NCBI RefSeq assembly: GCF_001050015.1
Contig: NZ_CVTB01000155.1
Span: 1-64,000 of the forward strand
Direction of reading: 5' to 3'
DNA length: 64,000 bases
DNA from: Mycolicibacterium malmesburyense
GTDB taxonomy: Bacteria; Actinomycetota; Actinomycetes; Mycobacteriales; Mycobacteriaceae
The notes beneath the pieces were generated by a model. The model was not told the origin of the DNA and ran no database searches. It worked only from the letters and a program-made list of their open reading frames with translations. Every line of letters begins with the position of its first letter. Within the stretch, counting starts at the first letter, position 1. Below, in pieces: positions 10,301 to 17,906 of the stretch. Made by a program: the position numbers and the translations under genes.

Positions 10301-10532
10301 GTCGGGTGATCTTGCTGAGGCCCAGCGGGTCATCGACACTCCACTCGCCCGCCATCCCGATATACCGGCGATGGATCTGTGGTGGCTACGGTCACGGGCG
10401 CTGTTGGCCGACGCGACGGGCGACACCGCAGGCTATGCCGAGGCGGCGGGACAGTACCTCTCGCTCTGCGAAAAACTCGATGCTCGCGGCCGCATCGACG
10501 AGGCGCGGCAATTGGTCTATCGGTGCGGTTGA
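7353..10532 (+). CDS. Zinc-ribbon / class III cyclase-like / AAA ATPase / TPR signalling protein
   Basis: Large protein of 1059 residues. It begins with a zinc ribbon (Cys 12, 15, 26, 29). A class III nucleotide cyclase-like domain follows, with metal Asp 51 in FSDVVGSM and Asp 95 in KFTGDGLMALFG. In the second motif, RYTAVGHPVGMAQRME, the transition-state Asn of true cyclases is Gly and the purine-contacting Asp is Thr, while the Arg is kept. An ATPase domain has Walker A GDPGLGKS near residue 263 and Walker B TVFVLEDAHW near 385. The rest is a helical TPR-like tail. No LuxR helix-turn-helix is seen. This layout is common in mycobacteria. GAGGAG precedes the ATG. Its codons end in A or T more often than its neighbours' do, suggesting a different history. 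Confidence 0.88.
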   Translation: MAGPVAEATDLCGTCGNELRAEARFCDECGAPVSAPAQASERKQVTVLFSDVVGSMKLASTLDPERLREIMNELFNRAAAVVQRYQGTVDKFTGDGLMALFGAPRALEDHALRACIAALEIQSVTRCLADEVRRCDGIDLQTRVGLNSGEVIAGEIGVGPGRYTAVGHPVGMAQRMEAAAPAGGVLCSRSTADLVEDLARLGPCEEIAIKGTDDPVFARRLLSVESGKMVVGRNEGVMLGRDAEMTWLRSVFDANHGSLVAIVGDPGLGKSRLVAEFTEIAAQEGAEIVMARCEAHMTTVAFRALSRILRAMFRVEELSDSEAREFTAAQCKGLLPEQSPDAQILFEVMGIAESGAEPLEVRIDGRRRRLVEMMAQAVLARSTRTVFVLEDAHWIDAPSDDVLSEFAVTLNVTTSIFVATYRPEFHGALHRCSRHSITLEPLAGATAVSLVQNLLGDDLSLGTLADRIAVATLGNPFFAEEIVRDLAGRGVLTGSRGDYRLISDVNAIAVPATVQAVLAARIDRLPIEAKSILNAAAVIGSQFDVETLRTLLPDTQPARLADLVSAELIDQTEFVPRPRYCFRHPLVRTVSYESQLSATRSHAHRLLAAAIKARSPAAPEENAELIATHYEAAGDLVDAYHWHMRAAEWLALRDLRAARTRWESARRIADQLPDDHVGVTAMRIAPRTMLISKSVFVGHDADADAQFRELRVLTTQANDMTSLAIAMAGRVISLSNNDIRVPEAAELAEELAEMVDSVECDVPTMGDILFAIAYARFLNCDFDAALKMVERTMTLLEHDRTMEHVLANCVRGGIECLTGDYKAGRMHMQDSREGAHGLPPANQAIVWAYWGLLATVGILRPSDVVDEMLENLRRADSFGDLFCIIAAQWSAAIVLLRTDEFTHDEAIELLERARADIDQHNLFTAAMPVIVSDLAMDAAGKGRRDEAIIELRACFELHTTHGARFAAVRAGEALVELLIQRFGSGDLAEAQRVIDTPLARHPDIPAMDLWWLRSRALLADATGDTAGYAEAAGQYLSLCEKLDARGRIDEARQLVYRCG

Positions 10533-10547
10533 ACCTCAGGGGCAACG

Positions 10548-11780
10548 GTGGCAACCATTCTCGCGTACACATCGCCTGCACTTGGCCATCTTTTGCCAAT
10601 GAGCGCGATCCTGTCCGAACTTGCCAACCGAGGACACAGGATCCACCTTCGCACGCTCTCGGCCTGTGTCGGAACAGGACGATCACTCGGATTCGCAACC
10701 GAGGCCATCGACCCCGACATCGAAGCAATCACCCAGGATGATTGGCAAGGATCGAATCCTGTTGCCGCGTTGAAGATTTCTGCGTCGGTATTCGGCAAGC
10801 GTGCTGAGCTCGAGGTCGACGACCTCGCCGCGGCGGTGGCACAGGTGAGGCCGGACGCTCTACTCCTCGACGTGAACTGCTGGGGGGCCTTCTGCTCCAC
10901 AGAGGCCGGGAACATCCCGTGGGCGTGCTTCTGTCCATATACACCGCTGCTGCGCTCGCCCGGCGTGCCGCCGTTCGGTATGGGCCTCCAGCCCCTGCCG
11001 GGAGCACTCGGTCGGGTGCGGGACGCCGCAGCGATGGCCGTGCTGCTCGCTCCCCTTGAACGCGTCGGGCGGCGACCACTCAATGCGGTGCGAGCAAGGG
11101 TGGGTCTGTCGCCAGTCAAATCGATGGACGAGTTCCTGCGCCGCGCACCACTCATGTTGGTCGCTAGCGGTAAACCGTTTCAATACCCACAGACCGATTG
11201 GGGGAACGCGGTCCACATGGTCGGACCGTGCGCTGTCGATCCCGGTGCTGACGTCGTCCCCGAGTGGCTGTCCGCGATCGAACAGCCGATCGTGTTCGTC
11301 ACGACCTCTTCTGAGAAGCAGGGCGATGCCGAACTGGTTTCGACTGCGATTGCCGCACTAGCTGGCCAGCCTGTTCACGTGGTCGCGACCATGCCGGCGG
11401 CCGAGTCGATCGGCCTGAAGACACCTGCGAACGCAACCGTTTGCAAGTACATTCCCCATAGCTTGGTCCTCCGCAAATCGGTGTGCGCGGTCACTCATGG
11501 AGGCATGGGCGCGACGCAGAAGGCGCTAGACCATGGCGTGCCGGTGTGCGTGGTGCCGTATGGGCGTGATCAATTCGAAGTTGCACGGCGAGTGGAAGTC
11601 GCGCGATGCGGCACGCGATTGCCCGCCAACAAATTATCGGTGCAGCGATTGCGGAAGAAGGTTCGTGAGGCGATGACCATGAGCGGGGGTGCCCGGCGTG
11701 TCGCCGAAGGTTTCGCGGCGACGGGCGGACCCGCTCGGGGCGCGGATCTTCTCGAGCAACGAGTGCTCCGGCTCGCATGA
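10548..11780 (+). CDS. Glycosyltransferase, GT1 (UGT/macrolide glycosyltransferase-like)
   Basis: GT-B fold transferase of 410 residues, probably moving a sugar from a nucleotide donor to a small hydrophobic acceptor. The N-terminus TSPALGHLLPMSAIL is the acceptor-side start of the GT1 family. The C-terminal donor-binding signature is visible as THGGMGATQKALDHGVPVCVVP, followed by DQFEVARRVE. No signal peptide or membrane segment was seen, so it is cytoplasmic. GTG 10548 lies 15 bases after the stop of the cyclase-like gene, so the two are likely cotranscribed. Its acceptor is unknown. The pairing with a signalling protein and the flanking repeats suggest a small accessory insert. Confidence 0.85.
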   Translation: MATILAYTSPALGHLLPMSAILSELANRGHRIHLRTLSACVGTGRSLGFATEAIDPDIEAITQDDWQGSNPVAALKISASVFGKRAELEVDDLAAAVAQVRPDALLLDVNCWGAFCSTEAGNIPWACFCPYTPLLRSPGVPPFGMGLQPLPGALGRVRDAAAMAVLLAPLERVGRRPLNAVRARVGLSPVKSMDEFLRRAPLMLVASGKPFQYPQTDWGNAVHMVGPCAVDPGADVVPEWLSAIEQPIVFVTTSSEKQGDAELVSTAIAALAGQPVHVVATMPAAESIGLKTPANATVCKYIPHSLVLRKSVCAVTHGGMGATQKALDHGVPVCVVPYGRDQFEVARRVEVARCGTRLPANKLSVQRLRKKVREAMTMSGGARRVAEGFAATGGPARGADLLEQRVLRLA

Positions 11781-11818
11781 AGTCGCTGGACGCCGACGGT
11801 GCACAAGGTGCTGTTATC

Positions 11819-11856
11819 GCGCGGCGTGTCGTGTGCAAACACGCACGCTCGCGGCA
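11819..11856 (-). repeat. 3'-end repeat element, copy 2
   Basis: On the minus strand the core reads GTGTTTGCACACGACACGCC, starting 19 bases after the stop of the molybdopterin oxidoreductase and in its orientation. It also lies about 40 bases past the convergent glycosyltransferase stop. It differs from copy 3 at two positions over 36 bases. The stem CGTGT/ACACG closes a four-base loop. Confidence 0.65.
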
Positions 11857-11875
11857 TAGGTGAGGACGGAGGGAG

Positions 11876-14059
11876 CTACGCCCGCTCGACGCGGATGGGC
11901 ACGCCGGTCAGCCACGCCATGCCCGACAGCGCCTCGACGTCGTCGGGGTCGCTGGACGTCAGCTGATTGACGTTCGCGCCGCCGGCGCGGTTGGCCAGCC
12001 GCCAACTCCCGGTCCCCTTGTGCCCCCAGCCGTGTGGCACCGCGACCACGCCGGGCACGAGATCCTTCGTCGTCAGCACCGGGACGGTGATGGCGCCGTA
12101 CGGAGACGCGATCCGCACGTCGTCGCCGTCGCCGATGGTGCGCTCGGCCGCGTCATCGACATGCATCAGCGCATGCTGGCGACGATCACCGCGCATCAAC
12201 AGCGGCGAGTTGTGCATCCACGAGTTCTCCGAGCGCGGCTCGCGCAACCCGACCATCCGCAGCGGATAGCCATCGGGCGATTCGCGCCGTGACAGCTTGT
12301 CAACCTCGGCGGCAATCCCCGGATGGGCCAATCGAACCCGGCGCGACAGGTAGCCGACGGCGTCGCGCAGCACCCCCGTGCGGATGTGCGGGGCGACCAC
12401 GGCGCCGTGCGGATGCTCCTCGGTCAGTCGTCGCAGCGACAGCCCGCCCCGCCGCAACCCGAACCTGTCGCCGCCCTCCGACATCCGCACCAGGGCATCC
12501 ATCATGGTCCGCGGCGACGCATCAATCCCGCACAGCCGCAGAACCTTTCGCACACTGGAAAATGCCGCGAAGGCCGGCACGCGACGGGCCAGTCGTCGGG
12601 CCAGCTCCTCGGCGATCTCCCACTCCCCGCGCGCCTCGCCCACCGGCGCGAGGACGGCTTCGGTCGCCTGACGGAACGGCGTGGCCTGGAAGCCCTGGAA
12701 CGTGTACGGAAAGTCGTCGCGCTCGTACATCGTCGTGACGGGCAGGATGTAGTCGCACTGGGCGCTCGTCTCGGTGACGTAGAAGTCGAGCGCGACCGAC
12801 AGTTCCAGTTCGCCGAACGCCGCCTCGAGTTCCTCGCCGTTGGGCACCGAGAGCACCGGATTGCCCGCCGAGATGAACAACGCGCGGATCCGGCGATCAC
12901 CCGGTGTCGTGATCTCCTTGGCCATCAAGGCCGCGGGCTCGGACCCGATCGCGCTCGGGGTTCCGCTGATGCGCGAGCGCTTACGTCGATACGACCGCCG
13001 CATCACGGCGCCCATCGCGACGTTCTGCCATCGCTGGCCGACGGTGTGCATCGAGCTGAACACCGAACCGCCCGGCACGTCGAGGTTGCCCGCCACCAGG
13101 TTCACCGCATCGATCAGGTACGTCGTCAGCGTGCCGTGGCTGCCGACGCAGGTGCCGAGCCGGCCGTAGACCGCCGCGCGGGGCGTGTTCACCAGGTCGC
13201 GCGCCAACGCTCGCACGCTGTCCGCATCGATCCCGGTCGCAGCGGCCGTCGACTCCGGGCTGAAGGGCCGGCACAGCGACCGCAGCCAATCGACGCCGTC
13301 GGCCTTGCGCTTCACTGCGACCACGTCGACCAGTCCCTCGGCGAACATCACGTTCAGCAGCGAGAGCAACAACAGCGAATCGGTGTCCGGCACGATGCCG
13401 AGCCATTCGAACGCGACGGCGGTCTCGCTGCGCCGAGGGTCGACGATGACCACGCGCCCACCGCGCTTGACGATGTCGTGCATGCGGTCCTTGATCCGCG
13501 GCGCGGTGAGGAAGCTGCCGTGCGAGACAATGGGATTCGCGCCCATCATCACCAGGAGGTCGGTCCGCGTCAGATCGGGAATCGGCACCGACGTCGGCAC
13601 CCCGTAGAGCAACTGGCTCGCGATGAGCCTGCTGTTGGTGTCCTGCGACGAGGCGGTGAAATAGTGGCCGTGCCGGCCGAGGCCCTTCATGAACAACAGC
13701 GCCGCGAACGTGTGCGCGTAGCTGAACGCCCCCGGGTTGCCCATGTACCAGCCGACCGCGCCGGAACCGTGGCGGCGCAGGATCGCCGACAGCCGGGCCG
13801 CGATGTCGTCCATCGCCTCGTCCCACGTCACCTCTTCGAAACCGGACGGCCCGCGGCGCAGCGGCCGCGTGACCCGGTCCGGGTCGTTGACGACCTCGGT
13901 GAACGCGATGCCCTTCTGGCAGGCGAAACCGGCCGACAGCGGGTGATCCTTGTCGGGGCGCAGGGCCACCAGGCGGCCGTCCTCGACCGTCGCGATCATT
14001 CCGCACAACGGCTCGCAGATCCGGCAGAAGGTCGGCTTGTTCTCGATGACCGGGGCCAC
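11876..14059 (-). CDS. Molybdopterin oxidoreductase (formate dehydrogenase/DMSO reductase family)
   Basis: Molybdenum enzyme of 727 residues. The N-terminus carries a [4Fe-4S] site with Cys 12, 15, 19 and 47, then the WDEAMDDIAARL and GAVGWYMGNPG stretches. The C-terminal molybdopterin dinucleotide-binding domain has LREPRSENSWMHNSPLLM and VPHGWGHKGTG. The loop where the Mo ligand is expected reads ASSQDTNS and shows no Cys or Sec. There is no twin-arginine signal, so it should act in the cytoplasm. No partner subunit is adjacent. It is divergent from the thiolase-like gene at 14126, with operator D between. GTG 14059 is the start. The electron acceptor and substrate (perhaps a ring hydroxylation or reduction) are unknown. 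Confidence 0.92.
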   Translation of the reverse strand: MAPVIENKPTFCRICEPLCGMIATVEDGRLVALRPDKDHPLSAGFACQKGIAFTEVVNDPDRVTRPLRRGPSGFEEVTWDEAMDDIAARLSAILRRHGSGAVGWYMGNPGAFSYAHTFAALLFMKGLGRHGHYFTASSQDTNSRLIASQLLYGVPTSVPIPDLTRTDLLVMMGANPIVSHGSFLTAPRIKDRMHDIVKRGGRVVIVDPRRSETAVAFEWLGIVPDTDSLLLLSLLNVMFAEGLVDVVAVKRKADGVDWLRSLCRPFSPESTAAATGIDADSVRALARDLVNTPRAAVYGRLGTCVGSHGTLTTYLIDAVNLVAGNLDVPGGSVFSSMHTVGQRWQNVAMGAVMRRSYRRKRSRISGTPSAIGSEPAALMAKEITTPGDRRIRALFISAGNPVLSVPNGEELEAAFGELELSVALDFYVTETSAQCDYILPVTTMYERDDFPYTFQGFQATPFRQATEAVLAPVGEARGEWEIAEELARRLARRVPAFAAFSSVRKVLRLCGIDASPRTMMDALVRMSEGGDRFGLRRGGLSLRRLTEEHPHGAVVAPHIRTGVLRDAVGYLSRRVRLAHPGIAAEVDKLSRRESPDGYPLRMVGLREPRSENSWMHNSPLLMRGDRRQHALMHVDDAAERTIGDGDDVRIASPYGAITVPVLTTKDLVPGVVAVPHGWGHKGTGSWRLANRAGGANVNQLTSSDPDDVEALSGMAWLTGVPIRVERA

Positions 14060-14072
14060 GCCGATTACGATA

Positions 14073-14089
14073 CTGTAAGAGTTACAGTT
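14073..14089. promoter_or_regulatory. Operator copy D (ACTGTAA-GAG-TTACAGT), perfect arms
   Basis: Perfect 7-bp arms with a 3-bp spacer in the 66-bp gap between the divergent molybdopterin oxidoreductase (start 14059) and thiolase-like gene (start 14126). It is only 13 bases from the oxidoreductase start, so bound repressor would cover that promoter. Confidence 0.75.
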
Positions 14090-14125
14090 ACACGTCGGAT
14101 CGGCGTTGACCAGAGAGGATCAGGC

Positions 14126-15271
14126 ATGCACGACGTGGCGATCATCGGTGTCGGACTGCATCCCTTCGGCCGCTTCGAGGGCAAGTCCGCGATGGAGATG
14201 GGTGTCGACGCGATCTTCGCCGCCGTCGCCGACGCCGGAGTCGAGTGGAGAGACATCCAGTTCGCCACCGGAGGCAGCTGGACCGTCGCCAACCCCGACG
14301 CGATCGTCGGCATGGTCGGGCTGTCCGGCATTCCGTTCACCAACGTGTTCAACGCCTGCGCGACCGCGGCCAGCGCCGCCAAGGCCTGCGCCGACGGAAT
14401 CCGGCTCGGCGACTACGACATCGGCATCGCGCTCGGGCTCGACAAGCATCCCCGCGGTGCCTTCACCGAAGACCCCGCGCTCGTCGGTATGCCCAGGTGG
14501 TACGCCGAGAACGGCCAGTACCTCACCACCCAGTTCTTCGGGATGAAGGCCAATCGCTACCTGCACGAACACGGCATCTCCCAGCAGACGCTGGCCAAGG
14601 TGGCCGCCAAGAACTTCCGCAACGGCGCGTTGAACCCCAACGCGTTCCGCCGCAAGCCCATCCCCGAGGACCAGATCCTCAACTCCACGATGCTGAACTA
14701 TCCGCTGACGCAGTACATGTTCTGCGCACCCGACGAGGGCGCGGCGGCCGTCGTGATGTGTCGCGCCGACATCGCCGAGCGCTACACCTCCAAGCCGGTG
14801 TACCTGCGGGCGGTCGAGGTCCGCACCCGCAAGTACGGTGCATACGAGGTGAACACGACGTTCGCGCCCGTCGAGGAGGATGTCGCCCCCACCGTCTACG
14901 CCGCGAAGGCGGCCTTCGAAAAGGCCGGGGTGGCACCGCAGGACGTCGACGTCATCCAGTTGCAGGACACCGACGCCGGCGCCGAGATCATCCACATGGC
15001 CGAGTGCGGATTCTGCGCCGACGGGGACCAGGAGAAGCTGCTCGCCGACGGGGCCACCGAGATCACCGGGTCGCTGCCGATCAACACCGACGGCGGCCTG
15101 ATCGCCAACGGCGAGCCGATCGGCGCATCAGGGCTGCGCCAGATCCACGAGCTGGTGCGCCAACTCCGCGGCGAGGCAGGCGATCGCCAGGTGCCCGGCG
15201 AGCCGAAGGTCGGCTTCGCTCAGCTCTACGGCGCGCCCGGAACCGCGGCCGCGACCGTCCTGACGAGGTGA
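14126..15271 (+). CDS. Thiolase-like lipid-transfer protein (SCP2/Ltp-type) with altered active site
   Basis: Thiolase-fold protein of 381 residues. The nucleophile Cys 78 is in FNACATAASAAKA. The second active-site motif reads NGEPIGASG, so Glu 330 stands where thiolases have the His of GHP, and no C-terminal CxGGGxG is present (GFAQLYGAPG). This pattern belongs to the nonspecific lipid-transfer/Ltp group, some members of which are retro-aldolases acting on steroid side chains. Those usually need a DUF35 partner, and none is adjacent. Start ATG 14126 has AGAGAGGA upstream. It is the first gene of an operon with the amidohydrolase at 15274 (2-base gap) and is controlled from operator D. Confidence 0.88.
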   Translation: MHDVAIIGVGLHPFGRFEGKSAMEMGVDAIFAAVADAGVEWRDIQFATGGSWTVANPDAIVGMVGLSGIPFTNVFNACATAASAAKACADGIRLGDYDIGIALGLDKHPRGAFTEDPALVGMPRWYAENGQYLTTQFFGMKANRYLHEHGISQQTLAKVAAKNFRNGALNPNAFRRKPIPEDQILNSTMLNYPLTQYMFCAPDEGAAAVVMCRADIAERYTSKPVYLRAVEVRTRKYGAYEVNTTFAPVEEDVAPTVYAAKAAFEKAGVAPQDVDVIQLQDTDAGAEIIHMAECGFCADGDQEKLLADGATEITGSLPINTDGGLIANGEPIGASGLRQIHELVRQLRGEAGDRQVPGEPKVGFAQLYGAPGTAAATVLTR

Positions 15272-15273
15272 CC

Positions 15274-16503
15274 ATGACGCAGTTCACCGAGGCGCCGATC
15301 TTCGACGCCGACCAGCACATGTACGAGACGGCCGACGCGCTGACCAAGTACCTGCCCGAGAAGTACTCACGCGCGGTGCAATTCGCCCAGATCGGTCGGC
15401 ATACGCGGATCGTCATCAACAACCGAGTGAACGACTTCATCCCGAACCCCACGTTCGAGCGCGTCGCCGCACCCGGCGCCCACGAGAAGTTCTTCGCCGG
15501 CGAGAACAGCGACGGCCTGACATTGCGCGAGATGCAGGGCCGGGCGATCGAGGCCCCCGCCGCGACGCGCAACCCCGTCGACCGCATCGCCGAACTCGAC
15601 CGGCAGGGCGTCGTGGAAGCGTTGAACTACCCGACCCTGGCCAGCCTCATCGAACACGCCACCGCCGACGATCCGCAGCTGAGCCTCGCGGTCATCCACG
15701 CCCTGAACCAGTGGATGTGCGAGCACTGGACCTTCAACCATCAGAACCGGATCTTTTCCACGCCGATCATCAACCTCTCCGAGGTCGACGGTGCGCAACG
15801 CGAACTCGAGTACATCCTCGATCATGGCGCCAAGGTGGCGCTCATCAAGCCGGGACCCGTTCGGGGCCTGCACGGTTGGCGCTCACCGGCGCTGCCCGAG
15901 TTCGACCCGTTCTGGCGTGACGTCGAAGCGGCCGGGCTGCCCATCGTGCTGCACGCGAGCTATCCCCCACTCGACGACTACGTCGGGCAGTGGGAGCCTC
16001 CCTACACCCAGAACTTCATGGCGCAGAGCGCGTTCCGGTGGATGGTGCTCGGTCACCGCGAGATCGCGGACATGATCACCGCCCTGATCTGTCATGGGAC
16101 GCTGACCCGCTTCCCCAAGCTGCGCATCGCCAGCGTCGAGAACGGCAGCTCGTGGATCGGGCCGCTGTTCAACGACTTCGGCGACCTGTACAAGAAGATG
16201 CCGCAGAACTTTCCCGAGCATCCGCACGACGTGTTCCGACGCAACATCTGGGTCAGCCCGTTCTGGGAGGGCTGTGTGTCCGATGTCGTGGACACCGTCG
16301 GCTGGGACAAGGTGCTGTTCGGGTCGGATTACCCGCATCCCGAGGGCCTCGCCGAACCGAAGGGCTTCTGGAAGTACGCCGAGGGCATGGACGTGCGCCG
16401 CACCTACGACTTCATGGGCGACAACGCCCGCCGGTTCATCGGGCTGTCCATCGCCAACCCGGATCCGGACGCCGTCAAGCCGCCCGCGCTGTCACACGCC
16501 TGA
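15274..16503 (+). CDS. Amidohydrolase-2 family metal-dependent hydrolase/decarboxylase (copy 1)
   Basis: TIM-barrel amidohydrolase-2 protein of 409 residues. The N-terminal metal motif is FDADQHMYE (DxH in place of HxH), and [10 protein letters not shown] is typical of the actinobacterial branch. Further metal or catalytic residues are in [18 protein letters not shown] and [10 protein letters not shown]. Family members hydrolyse C-C or C-N bonds or decarboxylate ring acids; the reaction here is unknown. Start ATG 15274 is 2 bases after the thiolase-like stop, so translation is coupled. Two more members of the family lie at 21251 and 23721, the latter closely similar in motif order. Confidence 0.88.
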   Translation: MTQFTEAPIFDADQHMYETADALTKYLPEKYSRAVQFAQIGRHTRIVINNRVNDFIPNPTFERVAAPGAHEKFFAGENSDGLTLREMQGRAIEAPAATRNPVDRIAELDRQGVVEALNYPTLASLIEHATADDPQLSLAVIHALNQWMCEHWTFNHQNRIFSTPIINLSEVDGAQRELEYILDHGAKVALIKPGPVRGLHGWRSPALPEFDPFWRDVEAAGLPIVLHASYPPLDDYVGQWEPPYTQNFMAQSAFRWMVLGHREIADMITALICHGTLTRFPKLRIASVENGSSWIGPLFNDFGDLYKKMPQNFPEHPHDVFRRNIWVSPFWEGCVSDVVDTVGWDKVLFGSDYPHPEGLAEPKGFWKYAEGMDVRRTYDFMGDNARRFIGLSIANPDPDAVKPPALSHA

Positions 16504-16586
16504 TCACCGCGTCCAGAACCAGAGCGAAAGGACTGCCGGCGTGGCAAAGTGCGCATAGCCTGACGTTCCATCCACAAGGAGCCAGC

Positions 16587-17411
16587 ATGCCCACGATCAC
16601 CACGAGCGACGGCGTCGACATCTTCTTCAAGGACTGGGGTTCGGGCCAGCCGATCGTGTTCAGCCACGGCTGGCCGCTGTCGGCCGACGACTGGGACACC
16701 CAGATGCTGTTCTTCCTGCAGCATGGCTACCGCGTCGTCGCACACGACCGGCGCGGGCACGGTCGCTCGGCGCAGGTGGCCGACGGACACGACATGGACC
16801 ACTACGCCGACGATCTCGCGGCGGTCGTCGAGCACCTCGACCTTCGCGACGCGATCCACATCGGCCATTCGACCGGCGGCGGCGAAGTGGCGCACTACCT
16901 TGCCCGCCACGGGCAGGAGCGGGCCGCCAAGGCGGTGCTGATCAGCTCCGTGCCCCCGCTGATGGTCAAGACGGAGGCCAACCCGGGTGGCCTGCCCAAG
17001 GAGGTGTTCGACGACCTGCAGGCCCAGTTGGCGGCCAACCGGTCGGAGTTCTACCGCTCGCTGGCGGCCGGACCCTTCTACGGTTTCAACCGCCCGGGCG
17101 TGGAGCCGTCGGAGGCGATCATCGAAAACTGGTGGCGCCAAGGCATGATGGGCGGCGCCAAGGCGCACTACGACGGCATCGTCGCGTTCTCGCAGACCGA
17201 CTTCACCGAGGATCTGAAAAAGATCACCATTCCAATTCTGGTGATGCACGGCGACGACGATCAGATCGTCCCGTACGAGGATTCGGGACCACTGTCGGCG
17301 AAGCTACTGCCGAACGGCACCTTGAAGACGTATCCGGGCTACCCGCACGGCGCGTTCGTCACCCACCACGACGTCATCAACAAGGACCTGCTGGAGTTCA
17401 TCCGATCCTGA
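16587..17411 (+). CDS. Alpha/beta hydrolase, non-heme chloroperoxidase-like
   Basis: Alpha/beta hydrolase of 274 residues. The oxyanion stretch is [13 protein letters not shown], the nucleophile Ser 95 is in GHSTGGGE, the Asp is near 225 in HGDDDQIVP, and the His is near 254 in YPHGAFVTH. This is the cofactor-free haloperoxidase/esterase branch. The physiological role is more often ester or lactone hydrolysis or perhydrolysis than halogenation. AAGGAG at 16576-16581 precedes ATG 16587. An 83-base gap separates it from the amidohydrolase, so it may be cotranscribed or have its own promoter. It faces the SnoaL-like gene with a 6-base gap between stops. It could act on a lactone or ester intermediate (inference). 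Confidence 0.9.
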   Translation: MPTITTSDGVDIFFKDWGSGQPIVFSHGWPLSADDWDTQMLFFLQHGYRVVAHDRRGHGRSAQVADGHDMDHYADDLAAVVEHLDLRDAIHIGHSTGGGEVAHYLARHGQERAAKAVLISSVPPLMVKTEANPGGLPKEVFDDLQAQLAANRSEFYRSLAAGPFYGFNRPGVEPSEAIIENWWRQGMMGGAKAHYDGIVAFSQTDFTEDLKKITIPILVMHGDDDQIVPYEDSGPLSAKLLPNGTLKTYPGYPHGAFVTHHDVINKDLLEFIRS

Positions 17412-17417
17412 CCGCGC

Positions 17418-17906
17418 TCACTTCAGGGCGCGCCGCGAGGCCTTCATGATGAGCCTTCGTACGCGAGACGAGATGTAGACGGCGACAAGGCCGTTGAAGA
17501 TATCCTCGCGCAGGCGGGTCAGCGTGGAGCTCGTGAAGCGCCACTGCCCGTCGATCTTCTCGTAGGTCTCGTGGTAGTGGCCGTAGCCGCGCAGGTTGAC
17601 GCCGGGGCCGAAGCGGACGACGTCCTCGAGGGCCCACACCCCGCGCGCCGACGTCGACGAGGTCAACTCGATCTCGGGGGCGTGCACCTGATGCACGGTG
17701 GTCTGGTCGCGCAGGCTCTTGCGGGTGAAGGCGACGAACTCGTCGGCGCCGTGGATCTTCTTGCCGCCGGCGGGTGAAGTGTCGCTGAGGAAGTCGTCGG
17801 CGAACAGCGATCGCCACGCCGCCCAGTCCTTGGTGTCGAGCAGGCGGCAGTAGCGCGCCTTCAGCTGTTTGATCGCCTCGATCTCGACGAGGTCGGCCTC
17901 GGTCAT
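17418..17906 (-). CDS. SnoaL-like / NTF2-fold polyketide-cyclase-type protein
   Basis: Small NTF2-fold protein of 162 residues. It starts with the common EIEAIKQLKARYCRLLDTKDWAAWRSLF helix pair (two adjacent segments). A conserved His-rich strand follows (TTVHQVHAPEIEL), then ALEDVVRFGPG and the YHETYEKIDGQWRF strand. Members include ketosteroid isomerase-like and dehydratase-like proteins, as well as ones with no known activity. ATG 17906 overlaps the stop of the SDR at 17903 (ATGA), so it is translated with it as the last gene of the minus-strand run. A role in isomerising or dehydrating the SDR product is possible but unproven. Confidence 0.8.
   Translation of the reverse strand: MTEADLVEIEAIKQLKARYCRLLDTKDWAAWRSLFADDFLSDTSPAGGKKIHGADEFVAFTRKSLRDQTTVHQVHAPEIELTSSTSARGVWALEDVVRFGPGVNLRGYGHYHETYEKIDGQWRFTSSTLTRLREDIFNGLVAVYISSRVRRLIMKASRRALK

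Noticed and set aside
12323..14125. Long plus-strand open frame ahead of the thiolase-like gene
   Set aside because: Antisense to the molybdopterin oxidoreductase. The Ala/Arg/Gly-rich translation has no motifs, and the real start with ribosome site is at 14126.
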